Origin: Bacteroidaceae bacterium
GTDB taxonomy: Bacteria > Bacteroidota > Bacteroidia > Bacteroidales > Bacteroidaceae
Length of the DNA stretch: 12,904 nucleotides
NCBI GenBank assembly: GCA_017548225.1
Contig: JAFYMV010000078.1
Location: forward strand, 1 to 12,904
Direction: 5' to 3'
The first letter of the stretch is position 1; the number at the start of each line of letters is the position of its first letter. The notes under the pieces were generated by a model. It made no database searches, was not told where the DNA came from, and saw nothing but the letters and a program-made list of their open reading frames with translations. The translations under genes were made by a program, and so were the position numbers. Shown here piece by piece: positions 1-7,538 of this stretch.

Positions 1-569
1 ACTTTGATGTGAAAGATTGCCCCACTTTCAAGCAGGTAGCCAAGGAAATTGCAGCAGACTTTGAAGGAGCAGATATTGCAGGATTCAACTCAAATCGTTT
101 CGATGTACCTCTGCTGGCCGAGGAGTTTCTCCGCGCTGGGGTAGACCTCGACATGACACGCAGAAAACTTGTCGATGTGCAAGTTATCTTCCATAAAATG
201 GAACAGCGCACCCTCGTAGCAGCCATGAAATTCTACTGTGGGAAGGAACTTGAAGATGCACACAGCGCCGAAGCTGACACTCGCGCCACCTACGAAGTGC
301 TGAAGGCACAGCTCGACCGCTATCCCGAATTGCAGAATGACATCGATGCTTTGTCGGAGTTCTCATCACACACCAGCAATGTGGACTTTGCAAGTCGTAT
401 CATATACAATGAACAAGGAATAGAGGTATTCAACTTCGGCAAATACAAAGGCATGCCCGTGCGTGAGGTATTACAACGCGACCCCAGCTACTATAGTTGG
501 ATGATGCAAGGAGACTTTACACTCAATACAAAACAGGTACTGACACGAATTAAGCTAGGAATGAGATGA
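1..569 (+). CDS. DnaQ-fold 3'-5' exonuclease, 5'-truncated by the window edge
   Basis: This is a DEDD-family 3'-5' exonuclease of the DNA polymerase III epsilon type, expected to degrade or proofread DNA in the cytoplasm. The reading frame is open to the first base (F-D-V-K...), so the GTG at position 9 is not a real start. The missing N-terminus would hold the Exo I D-x-E motif. An Exo II-like stretch is visible (AGFNSNRFDVPLL, with the Asn and Asp), as is Exo III (HSAEADTRATYEV, the H-x4-D arrangement). The C-terminal 50 residues (FNFGKYKGMPV ... YYSWMMQGDF) resemble the small domain found at the end of ExoX-like nucleases. The stop codon overlaps the coaBC start (ATGA), so the two genes are probably translationally coupled. 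Whether it is the replicative proofreading subunit or a repair nuclease cannot be decided from this fragment. Confidence 0.88.
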   Translation, partial: FDVKDCPTFKQVAKEIAADFEGADIAGFNSNRFDVPLLAEEFLRAGVDLDMTRRKLVDVQVIFHKMEQRTLVAAMKFYCGKELEDAHSAEADTRATYEVLKAQLDRYPELQNDIDALSEFSSHTSNVDFASRIIYNEQGIEVFNFGKYKGMPVREVLQRDPSYYSWMMQGDFTLNTKQVLTRIKLGMR

Positions 570-1762
570 GTCTACAAGGAAAGAAAATCGTATTAGGCAT
601 TACGGGAAGCATTGCCGCCTATAAGGCTGCAGTCCTCATACGCCTACTAATAAAGAAGGGGGCTGAAGTACAGGTAGTCATCACTCCTGCGGGTAAGGAA
701 TTTATCACGCCCATTACCCTATCAGCGCTCACTAGTAAGCCCGTCATCAGCGATTTTTTCGCCCAACGCGATGGTTCATGGCACAGCCATGTAGCATTGG
801 GACAATGGGCCGACGCCATGCTTATTGCACCCGCTACGGCTTCAACTATCGGCAAGATGGCTCATGGCGTAGCCGACAATATGCTCATCACAACCTACCT
901 ATCGATGAAGGCGCCCGTATTTGTAGCTCCCGCCATGGACCTCGACATGTTTGCCCACCCTTCAACAGCTGCCAATCTAAATACACTGCGCAGCTATGGC
1001 AACTACATCATCGAACCCACAGAGGGCGAGTTAGCAAGCCACCTCGTAGGCAAGGGACGCATGGAAGAGCCTGAAAACATCGCCGAATACTTGGAACGAT
1101 ACTTTTCAAAGTCTAAAGAGTTGGTCGGCAAGAAGGTAGTCATCACAGCAGGCCCCACCTACGAAAAGATTGATCCCGTACGCTTCATCGGCAACTACTC
1201 ATCAGGGAAGATGGGCTTTGCCCTTGCTGAGGAATGTGCCGCACGCGGAGCCGAGGTAACACTTGTAGCAGGTCCCGTACAGTTACAAACGAATCACCCC
1301 AACATACGCCGCATCAATGTAGAGTCGTGTGCCGAAATGTATGCAGCTACCACCGAAGCCTTCAAGGAAGCTCATGCCGCCATCCTATGTGCCGCGGTAG
1401 CAGACTTTACACCCGAAAACACCTCCGACACCAAAATCAAGCGCGAAGCGGATGACTTGGTATTGCAACTCAAACCCACACAGGACATTGCGGCAGCATT
1501 GGGACGCATGAAACAACCCCATCAATGCCTTGTCGGATTTGCCCTTGAGACTAATGATGAGGTAGCTCATGCACAAGACAAGTTGCAACGCAAAAACCTT
1601 GATTTCATCGTGCTCAACTCATTGCGCGATGCAGGAGCAGGATTCCGCCACGATACGAACAAGATAACCATCATTTCGACTACGGAGAGCAAGGAGTATC
1701 CCCTAAAAACAAAAAGCGAAGTGGCCAAAGATATCGTTGACGAACTATCGAAAAGAAGTTAA
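566..1762 (+). CDS. coaBC: Bifunctional phosphopantothenoylcysteine decarboxylase / phosphopantothenate-cysteine ligase
   Basis: CoaBC (Dfp) makes 4'-phosphopantetheine for coenzyme A: CoaB joins cysteine to 4'-phosphopantothenate, and the flavoprotein CoaC decarboxylates the product. At 398 residues it has the usual full length. The CoaC half spans about 1-180, with the flavin-binding start (GITGSIAAYKAA), His75 (SHVALGQWAD) and the clamp region ending GKGRMEEP. The CoaB half spans about 188-395, with ITAGPTYEKIDPVRFIGNYSSGKMG (given here in parts: ITAGPTYEKIDP, then GNYSSGKMG), AAVADF and KIKRE. Odd points: the classical PAMN motif reads PAMD (Asp125), and the classical active-site Cys at position 158 is Ser (ELASHLVG). 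Numbering matches the E. coli protein without gaps in this half as far as I can recall it. The ATG sits inside the upstream stop (ATGA), so it is coupled to the exonuclease gene. Confidence 0.96.
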   Translation: MSLQGKKIVLGITGSIAAYKAAVLIRLLIKKGAEVQVVITPAGKEFITPITLSALTSKPVISDFFAQRDGSWHSHVALGQWADAMLIAPATASTIGKMAHGVADNMLITTYLSMKAPVFVAPAMDLDMFAHPSTAANLNTLRSYGNYIIEPTEGELASHLVGKGRMEEPENIAEYLERYFSKSKELVGKKVVITAGPTYEKIDPVRFIGNYSSGKMGFALAEECAARGAEVTLVAGPVQLQTNHPNIRRINVESCAEMYAATTEAFKEAHAAILCAAVADFTPENTSDTKIKREADDLVLQLKPTQDIAAALGRMKQPHQCLVGFALETNDEVAHAQDKLQRKNLDFIVLNSLRDAGAGFRHDTNKITIISTTESKEYPLKTKSEVAKDIVDELSKRS

Positions 1763-1807
1763 CCGCAGTTTTCTTGACTGCACTGGCACGGATTAAATAA
1801 TAATTCT

Positions 1808-1815
1808 TATCTTTG
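1808..1815 (+). promoter_or_regulatory. Bacteroidetes-type -7 promoter box upstream of the DUF4468-like gene
   Basis: TATCTTTG matches the TAnnTTTG -7 consensus of Bacteroidetes housekeeping promoters exactly and lies 25 bases before the ATG at 1841. No clear TTTG -33 element sits 19-21 bases upstream, so the call rests on the -7 box, the A/T-rich leader and the change of operon after coaBC. It would serve the three-gene cluster 1841-4691. Confidence 0.55.
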
Positions 1816-1840
1816 TGAGTAAATAAAAAACATAGACTAT

Positions 1841-2401
1841 ATGAAAAGATTCTTTTTGACAATATGTGTATGCCTCGGCTTCATGATGAGCCAGGCGCAA
1901 GTGGAGGCCCGCTACGACAAGGGCAGCGTACCCGTAGTGAATGGCCGCGTACTCTTCGAAGAGACTATCGCCACTACACTAGACCAAGCGGTAAGCTATG
2001 AGCGTATCAATGAGTGGGCACAACAACGCTTCAATAAGCCCAATGTTATCGTATCGAAGTTCACTTCTGAGGATGCCACCAACTACACACTCGGACTTAC
2101 TGCCGAGGAGTATATTGTATTTACCAACCGATTCTTTGTGCTTGACCGCACCCGCATCAACTATTGGGCAGAAATCCAGTGTAACGAAACTGGCGTCACC
2201 CTCAAGCTCACCCGCATCAACTATTGGTACGAGGAAGAGCGCGATGGTGGCCTCAAGTTCACTGCAGAGAGTTTTATTACCGATGAACAAGCCTTCAACA
2301 AGAAGGGCAAATTACTCAAGAATCAGGGCAAGTTCCGTCAAGGCACCATTGACTTCTTTGAGAGCCTAGTGAACGAGATGACCGAAGTATTGAACAAATA
2401 A
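1841..2401 (+). CDS. Secreted DUF4468-like protein of unknown function
   Basis: A 186-residue exported protein whose function is unknown. The first 19 residues form a typical Sec signal peptide (MKRFFLTICVCLGFMMSQA, cleavage before Gln20), with no lipobox cysteine, so the mature protein is probably periplasmic. The body resembles the DUF4468 family, common in Bacteroidales: alternating beta-rich segments, an aromatic-rich middle, and a helical end (RQGTIDFFESLVNEMTEVL). I place it there from overall pattern, not from an alignment. A peptide, TRINYW, occurs twice exactly 20 residues apart, encoded by identical 19-base stretches. The gene opens a cluster with a small membrane protein (10-base gap) and a putative porin, which suggests an envelope role. 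It follows a -7 box at 1808-1815. Confidence 0.8.
   Translation: MKRFFLTICVCLGFMMSQAQVEARYDKGSVPVVNGRVLFEETIATTLDQAVSYERINEWAQQRFNKPNVIVSKFTSEDATNYTLGLTAEEYIVFTNRFFVLDRTRINYWAEIQCNETGVTLKLTRINYWYEEERDGGLKFTAESFITDEQAFNKKGKLLKNQGKFRQGTIDFFESLVNEMTEVLNK
2149..2227 (+). repeat. Two identical 19-base copies inside the DUF4468-like gene
   Basis: The 19 bases CACCCGCATCAACTATTGG occur at 2149-2167 and again at 2209-2227, exactly 60 bases (20 codons) apart and in the same reading frame. Both encode T-R-I-N-Y-W. The bases between and around the copies are not alike, so this is a pair of short direct repeats and not a tandem duplication of the whole 60-base unit. Confidence 0.9.
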
Positions 2402-2411
2402 TTCCCAAGTC

Positions 2412-2582
2412 ATGAAACGCAACGAACTCCGCAACTTGCTCAACACTCTTTTCCTCATTGGCTTTCTTGTGGCATTGATTCTATACATTGCCATCCCCGA
2501 AGACCGCACTGCCTTTCTTGCTGTATGTTTCATATCTATGGTTGTTAAGGTAGCCGAATACCTCGTACGCTTCTTCAGGTAA
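2412..2582 (+). CDS. Small two-helix membrane protein (56 aa), unknown function
   Basis: A short open frame of 56 codons plus stop, starting MKRNELRNLL and ending EYLVRFFR. It has two hydrophobic segments, about residues 11-29 (NTLFLIGFLVALILYIAI) and 36-50 (LAVCFISMVVKVAEY), split by a short polar turn (PEDRT). Positive charges at both ends suggest that both termini face the cytoplasm. It fits snugly between the DUF4468-like gene (10-base gap) and the porin gene (9-base gap), and this operon-like spacing is the main reason to believe it is a real gene. I do not recognise a family. Its role could be tied to the neighbouring exported proteins, but nothing in the sequence says how. Confidence 0.75.
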   Translation: MKRNELRNLLNTLFLIGFLVALILYIAIPEDRTAFLAVCFISMVVKVAEYLVRFFR

Positions 2583-2591
2583 CAAGCATTC

Positions 2592-4691
2592 ATGCGCAAA
2601 ATATTATTCGGTATCATCATGACACTAGGCATAGGGTACAACCTCTATGCCCAGCAGTCTATACATAGGATTGATGACAATGTGGGCGGAAGCATCACCA
2701 CACTTAATCAGCAAGGATTAGTGGGCGAACGCGGTACAGGACGCGATAGCACTGTTGTAGACCGCGGCGGAGTGCCACGCGATGTAAGAATGTTCTGCAT
2801 TGACCCCACCATCGGCACTATTATCCCTGTAGCTACAGATACCGCCATACACAATTTCCAAAATCTACACTTCACCGATGGCATGAATGGTGAGTATAGC
2901 CACTTGGGAAATATGGGATCGCCCCGCCTATCGCGCATCTTCTTCAATCGCAAGAACGAGGGACAGTTCATCTTTACCGATGCGCTCGATTTCTTCATCA
3001 CTACACCCGCTGAATTCCATTTTACCGACACCAAGTCGCCTTGGTCAAATATCAGCTACTATAGAGCAGGCAACAAGGTCAATGGCGAAGAACGCTTTAA
3101 AGGGCGCTTTGGAGCCAACAGCGGAAAGCGTACCGGTATAGGCTTCAATATTGATTACCTCTACGGACGCGGGCTCTATAATCACCAGTCAACCGCCTAC
3201 TTTGATGGAAGTCTTTATGGCTATCACCACGCCGATCGCTATGGGGTCAACCTCCTCTACAGTTACGACAAGCTGCGCCTTGCCGAAAATGGAGGTATCG
3301 CAGACGATCGCTATGTCACTAATCCTGAAGCTATGGCACAGGGAAAGAAAACTTATCGCCCTGCAGACATGCCTACCAACTTAGACCGCACATGGAACGA
3401 GAACTTGCTCCATACTGCATTTTTAGCCCAGGACTATAGCCTAGGATACTATAAGGCACGCACTGACAGTTTACCCGACACGACCATCGTGCACTACGAC
3501 TTTGTAGCAGTAAGTAAGGCCTTCCACACCTTGGAAGCCAGCACCAAGAGTCGCAGGTTCATTGACTACGCCAACACAAGAAACTATTACACTAACAACT
3601 ACTTACCCTATGACTCTATCGATGCCACCAACTACCTGCACTTACGCAATACGGTAGGACTGACGCTCATCGAAGGATTCAATCGTTGGGTTCCCTTTGG
3701 AGTTTCGGCATACGCCACTTACGAGTATCTCCAATTCTCCCTCCCTGATAGCATCGGAGGTGTGGGACGAGACCACACACATACTTACAAGGAGAATAAT
3801 CTTCTCGTGGGCGGTAGACTCAAACGCACTATGGGAAAGGCGCTACGCTTTGATGCTATGGCCGAAACCGTACTTGCAGGAACCGACCTTGGTGCTTTCT
3901 GCATAAAGGGAGATGCCGATTTCAAGTTCTGCATAGGCAATGACACCCTACGCCTGCGTGCCGAAGGTTATATAAGAAATGAGAATCCTTCATTCTACTA
4001 CCGCCACTACCATTCGCAACATTACTGGTGGGACAACAGTCTTAACAAGGAGTTTCGCACCCGCTTTGGCGGCAGCCTTATCATTGACCATTGGCGCACT
4101 CGTCTCTATGCCGGAATTGAAAACATCAAGAACTACACCTACCTTGCCGGTACACCTTACATGTATCCCGAGGATATCTATTCTACCATCCCACAAAGTC
4201 TTTCTAGTGTCGTAGCCCGCCAATACAACAAGAACTTACAAGTGGTGAGCACCACGCTTTACCAAGACTTTAAGCTCGGCATATTGCATTGGGACAACGA
4301 AGCGACCCTACAATACTCCTCCAATGAGGAGGTACTCCCTCTACCACTTATAAACCTCTATAGCAACCTCTATCTGCAATTTACCTACGCCCATGTACTA
4401 CGCATACAGCTAGGTGGCGATATACGATGGTTTAGCCGTTACTATGCACCCGACTATGCTCCAGCCTTGGAGCAATACTTTGTGCAAGAGGGAGAGCAGC
4501 GCACCGAGGTCGGAGGATATCCCTTCATCAACGCTTATGCCAACTTTCACCTCAAGCAGGTGCGCTTCTATGTCATGTACCATCATGTAACACAAAATAC
4601 ATTACGACAAACCGACTCGTTCCTTGTACCCCACTACCCTATCAATCCGCGCCTCTTCAAACTTGGATTCTCGTGGAACTTCTGGGATTAA
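2592..4691 (+). CDS. Putative outer-membrane porin (Porin_10-like)
   Basis: A 699-residue protein expected to form an outer-membrane beta-barrel. It begins with a Sec signal peptide (MRKILFGIIMTLGIGYNLYA, cut before Gln21). A polar N-terminal stretch follows, and then from about residue 95 to the end many alternating hydrophobic/aromatic strands rich in Tyr, Phe and Asn. The conserved-looking stretches GNMGSPRLSRIFF and TKSPWSNISYYRAG are what I associate with the Bacteroidetes 'putative porin' family. The last strand ends in aromatic residues (FKLGFSWNFWD), as barrel proteins recognised by the BAM machinery usually do. There is no TonB box or plug domain, so it is not a SusC/TonB-dependent receptor. 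The substrate is unknown. It is the last gene of the 1841-4691 cluster. Confidence 0.85.
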   Translation: MRKILFGIIMTLGIGYNLYAQQSIHRIDDNVGGSITTLNQQGLVGERGTGRDSTVVDRGGVPRDVRMFCIDPTIGTIIPVATDTAIHNFQNLHFTDGMNGEYSHLGNMGSPRLSRIFFNRKNEGQFIFTDALDFFITTPAEFHFTDTKSPWSNISYYRAGNKVNGEERFKGRFGANSGKRTGIGFNIDYLYGRGLYNHQSTAYFDGSLYGYHHADRYGVNLLYSYDKLRLAENGGIADDRYVTNPEAMAQGKKTYRPADMPTNLDRTWNENLLHTAFLAQDYSLGYYKARTDSLPDTTIVHYDFVAVSKAFHTLEASTKSRRFIDYANTRNYYTNNYLPYDSIDATNYLHLRNTVGLTLIEGFNRWVPFGVSAYATYEYLQFSLPDSIGGVGRDHTHTYKENNLLVGGRLKRTMGKALRFDAMAETVLAGTDLGAFCIKGDADFKFCIGNDTLRLRAEGYIRNENPSFYYRHYHSQHYWWDNSLNKEFRTRFGGSLIIDHWRTRLYAGIENIKNYTYLAGTPYMYPEDIYSTIPQSLSSVVARQYNKNLQVVSTTLYQDFKLGILHWDNEATLQYSSNEEVLPLPLINLYSNLYLQFTYAHVLRIQLGGDIRWFSRYYAPDYAPALEQYFVQEGEQRTEVGGYPFINAYANFHLKQVRFYVMYHHVTQNTLRQTDSFLVPHYPINPRLFKLGFSWNFWD

Positions 4692-4742
4692 ATCTTATCA
4701 GGAATCAGAAGGAGATATTTGTAAATCGTTAATTAAAATACT

Positions 4743-5714
4743 ATGATACGCTGGGGAGTTATTGGATGTGGCGAAGCCACCGAAAAGAAGAGCGGACCCG
4801 CCTTCGCACAGATTGAAGGGTCGAAGATAGAAGCCGTCATGAGCCGCAGCGCCGAGCGCGCACAGTCTTATGCCGAGCGCCATGGTATCAAGAAATGGTA
4901 TACCAATGTGATGGACATCATTGATGACCCTAAAGTTAATGCCATCTACATTGCAACACCACCCTCTTCACATGCCACCTATGCCATCATGGCACTGCGT
5001 TCGGGCAAACCCGTATACATTGAGAAGCCCATGGCAGCATCGTATGAAGACTGTATACGCATTAACCGTGCAAGCGAAGAAACAGGTGTCCCCTGCTTTG
5101 TCGCCTATTATCGTCGCTACCTCCCCTATTTCCGCAAAGTAGAAGAACTAATCCCACGCGTAGGCAAAGTCATCAATGTACATATCCGTCTTGCACAACC
5201 CCCACGCGAATTTGACGGTTCCACCGGTGATGCCATGCCCTGGCGTGTACAGGCCAACATAGCCGGAGGAGGATACTTCTACGATCTTGCTCCGCACCAG
5301 CTCGACCTCTTGCAGTACTATTTCGGCTACATCATCGAAGCCAAAGGATACACAGCCAATCGAGGCGGCCTCTATGAGGCAGAAGACAGTATCAGTGCAA
5401 CTTTCCGTTTCGACAGTGGACTTGTTGGTAGCGGATCATGGTGTTTTGTCGCACATGAGAGCGCCCGAGAAGACCGCATCGAAATCATCGGAGACCAAGG
5501 CATGCTATGCTTCTCTGTATTCACCTATCAGCCCATTGAGCTTAATGACAGCACTGGACACCATGAGTTTAGCATCCCCAACCCCGAGCATGTACAACAG
5601 CCGCTCATCGAGAACATCGTACGCCATCTACAACGACAAGGCATCTGCACCTGTAACGGCATCAGCGCTACTCCTACCAACTGGGTCATGGACCGCATAC
5701 TGGGAAAGATTTGA
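4743..5714 (+). CDS. Gfo/Idh/MocA family NAD(P)-dependent oxidoreductase
   Basis: A 323-residue cytoplasmic dehydrogenase, probably acting on a sugar or inositol-like substrate that cannot be named from sequence. The N-terminal Rossmann fold starts WGVIGCGEATEKKSGPA, and the family's EKP motif is at residues 94-96 (VYIEKPMA). The second domain carries the usual active-site signature GGGYFYDLAPHQLD, with Asp181 and His185 as the expected catalytic pair. Length is normal for the family and nothing appears broken. It lies 51 bases after the porin stop. The sequence GATATTTG at 4725-4732 is one base off the -7 consensus, so separate transcription is possible but weakly supported. A hairpin with a T-rich tail follows at 5788. 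Confidence 0.92.
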   Translation: MIRWGVIGCGEATEKKSGPAFAQIEGSKIEAVMSRSAERAQSYAERHGIKKWYTNVMDIIDDPKVNAIYIATPPSSHATYAIMALRSGKPVYIEKPMAASYEDCIRINRASEETGVPCFVAYYRRYLPYFRKVEELIPRVGKVINVHIRLAQPPREFDGSTGDAMPWRVQANIAGGGYFYDLAPHQLDLLQYYFGYIIEAKGYTANRGGLYEAEDSISATFRFDSGLVGSGSWCFVAHESAREDRIEIIGDQGMLCFSVFTYQPIELNDSTGHHEFSIPNPEHVQQPLIENIVRHLQRQGICTCNGISATPTNWVMDRILGKI

Positions 5715-5787
5715 TTTACAAAACAAGCAAAGCATACACCCTATTCAAGGAAAGTAACACACAGATTTATCCATACAGATAACAAAG

Positions 5788-5816
5788 GTACTCCATACTT
5801 GGAGTACTCTTTTCTT
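5788..5816 (+). terminator. Intrinsic terminator after the oxidoreductase gene
   Basis: GTACTCC (5788-5794), a six-base loop, and GGAGTAC (5801-5807) form a perfect 7-bp stem followed by a T-rich tail, TCTTTTCTT. It lies 73 bases after the oxidoreductase stop, which fits an end signal for the plus-strand transcripts that face the convergent secG operon. Confidence 0.65.
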
Positions 5817-5880
5817 ACCCCTACCCGAGAGCCAAAAGAGTTTAACAGCAATCTATAGTTAGAAGACAAGTCATACAACA

Positions 5881-5914
5881 CAAAAAGAGAGGGAACATCA
5901 TGTATGCTCCCTCT
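5881..5914 (-). terminator. Intrinsic terminator after secG
   Basis: Read on the minus strand, AGAGGGA and TCCCTCT (plus positions 5908-5914 and 5888-5894) pair in a 7-bp stem that continues, after one mismatch, with three more pairs around a five-base loop. It is followed by a run of five T (5882-5886 on the plus strand as A). It sits 27 bases past the secG stop and ends the sigma-54 activator/lptE/TPR/secG operon. Confidence 0.75.
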
Positions 5915-5941
5915 ACTTATAATCTTGTATATCGTTTCGTA

Positions 5942-6271
5942 TTACTCGGCTGTCTCTGTCACATCAAAGGCAGGAAGAGTCTCAGGGTTAACTGCGTTTT
6001 CATTGATAGCATTCTCCATCAGTACGCTGTCATGACCCAATTCTGCACGACTGGGCAACAAATAAGCAGTAGCTACGCAAAGAACCGCAATAACGATTGC
6101 CAATGTCCATGTAGCCTTCTCAAGGAAGTCAGTGGTCTTACGCACACCCATAATCTGATTTGATGAAGCGAAAGATGAAGCCAGACCACCACCCTTTGAA
6201 TTCTGAATCAGTACAATGCCACACATCAGCACCGCAACGATAACGATAAGTACGATAAAAAGTAAATACAT
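5942..6271 (-). CDS. secG: Preprotein translocase subunit SecG
   Basis: SecG is the small partner of SecY and SecE in the inner-membrane channel that exports unfolded proteins. This 109-residue protein shows the standard plan: transmembrane helix 1 (about residues 2-22), the conserved loop QNSKGGGLASSFASS (23-37), and transmembrane helix 2 (about 54-72). An acidic, probably unstructured tail of about 36 residues follows. Such a C-terminal tail is longer than in the E. coli type core but is not unusual as far as I recall for this phylum. It is the last gene of a packed operon, three bases after the TPR-like gene, and a terminator follows at once. Confidence 0.95.
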   Translation of the reverse strand: MYLLFIVLIVIVAVLMCGIVLIQNSKGGGLASSFASSNQIMGVRKTTDFLEKATWTLAIVIAVLCVATAYLLPSRAELGHDSVLMENAINENAVNPETLPAFDVTETAE

Positions 6272-6274
6272 GTT

Positions 6275-7015
6275 CTATTTTAAGTTGTTGTTAATAATCA
6301 ATTTCTCCAAAAATCGAATTTGGTCTGCAAAGTAAGCATTTTTTTCGGGGAATTGCAAATATAAACTCCGAATTATTTCAAGTGCACGCGAATATTTGCG
6401 TTGTTTTATGTAAATCTTGGCCAAAGTTTCGGTAAAGTAACTCTCATCAAGCATTTCATCCTCGCTAGTAGGCACTGACGATGCAGGCATATCAGCAAGG
6501 GATATAGCCCCAACTTTATCAGGTTTCTGCGACATGAGTTCAAGTGCTCTCAACACACTATCATCAGCAGATGTGGAAATAGCGACACTCGCATCAGACA
6601 CTGCAGCGATCTGAGAATCAGCTTCACCCATCAAAAAACGAGTAGCATAGTCAGCTACCGCATCAACAGGCACAAGAGCATCAATTGTAGGCTCTTCGGG
6701 AAGAGTTCCCAAGAAAGCATCAATGAGACTCATGGTACGATCCATGGTAGGTTCTTCAACGAGCTCATTATCTTCCGGTATTACTCTATCGGCATAACCT
6801 TCGATAAGTCGACACAAAGCACGACGATCGTTCACATAGAGCACTGAACGACGCAGTTCAGCACCAAAATCCGGATCGTGAAGAATGTACAAGTTTTGAA
6901 GCATGAGCAGTCTCGCCGTCTGAAAGTAGGGATAGCGAGCCACAATACTGCGCAACTCGTACAAAGTTTCGCGTCCCAACAGTTCGGGATGATTGATGAG
7001 CGAGCCTAACACCAT
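6275..7015 (-). CDS. TPR-like hypothetical protein
   Basis: A 246-residue soluble protein of unknown function. It has no signal peptide or membrane segment, so it is probably cytoplasmic. Residues 1-78 are helical and rich in Arg and Leu (ELRSIVARYPYFQTARLLMLQNL). A low-complexity middle (about 80-185) is rich in Asp, Ser, Ala and Val. The end (about 190-235) looks like one tetratricopeptide unit: ETLAKIYIKQRKYSRALEI followed by RSLYLQFPEKN. TPR units usually bind protein partners. The gene lies six bases after lptE and three bases before secG, so it is almost certainly made with them. I recall a similar gene next to secG in other Bacteroidales, but this is memory and not a search result. A role as a scaffold for envelope assembly or export is inference from position only. 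Confidence 0.85.
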   Translation of the reverse strand: MVLGSLINHPELLGRETLYELRSIVARYPYFQTARLLMLQNLYILHDPDFGAELRRSVLYVNDRRALCRLIEGYADRVIPEDNELVEEPTMDRTMSLIDAFLGTLPEEPTIDALVPVDAVADYATRFLMGEADSQIAAVSDASVAISTSADDSVLRALELMSQKPDKVGAISLADMPASSVPTSEDEMLDESYFTETLAKIYIKQRKYSRALEIIRSLYLQFPEKNAYFADQIRFLEKLIINNNLK

Positions 7016-7021
7016 ATTTCC

Positions 7022-7534
7022 TTACCAGTTAGCTACCGTGGCATTAAAGATTTGCTCAACTATCTCATCAATAATCTGTGTTACAAGTTCATCCTGCACA
7101 TCATTAAGCTGCTGTGACGAATCGAATTCGCGACTAGCCGAGAACTGGCGTTCAAAGTCTTCTACAGGATTCTTCGCATTCTCAAACTTGACCTTGACAG
7201 TCATCTTAAGCTGCATCATCGATGAATATCCATCTGACGAGATAGATTTGTTTACCTGGTCATAAGCGGTAATTTCTCCCGAGAGCATAAGGTCTCCGTT
7301 ACGGGGAACCTGCTGCAGTTTGGTTTGAGTCACATACTTGTCGCTCAAGGCATTATTAAACATACTCTCCATAGGTCCCCATTGGTAAAGGGCGCGATTA
7401 GGAAAGTTTGCAATAGTGATAGTCTTAATGATATCGTAGTTGATGGATGCTCCGTTAAACTTGTACGATATAGTACACCCTACAAGCAAGAGCATGAGCA
7501 TCAATGACACCCCCTTATACAGTATCCACTTCAT
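7022..7534 (-). CDS. lptE: LptE-like LPS-assembly lipoprotein
   Basis: LptE is the outer-membrane lipoprotein that plugs and supports the LptD barrel, which places lipopolysaccharide on the cell surface. The start chosen gives 170 residues beginning MKWILYKGVSLMLMLLLVGC, a lipoprotein signal peptide with the lipobox LVGC and the lipidated Cys at position 20. The mature part begins TISYKFNGASINYD and continues with the family's IKTITIANFPNRA segment, consistent with the Bacteroidetes LptE group. A longer frame starts at 7567 but would add 11 residues in front of the signal peptide and overlap the upstream gene by 29 bases. The shorter start leaves a gap of four bases after the sigma-54 activator, matching the spacing seen throughout this operon. 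Confidence 0.87.
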   Translation of the reverse strand: MKWILYKGVSLMLMLLLVGCTISYKFNGASINYDIIKTITIANFPNRALYQWGPMESMFNNALSDKYVTQTKLQQVPRNGDLMLSGEITAYDQVNKSISSDGYSSMMQLKMTVKVKFENAKNPVEDFERQFSASREFDSSQQLNDVQDELVTQIIDEIVEQIFNATVANW

Positions 7535-7538
7535 AGCC

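Noticed and set aside
9..11. GTG as the start of the exonuclease gene
   Set aside because: The frame is open to the window edge and the Exo I motif is missing, so the gene starts outside the window.
1765..1781. Terminator after coaBC
   Set aside because: GCAGT/ACTGC can pair over 5 bp only and no T tract follows, so the evidence is too weak.
1784..1800. A sigma-54 promoter before the DUF4468-like gene
   Set aside because: TGGCACG fits the -24 element, but the -12 position reads AAATA with no GC, so the pair is incomplete. The exact TAnnTTTG box at 1808 explains the promoter better.
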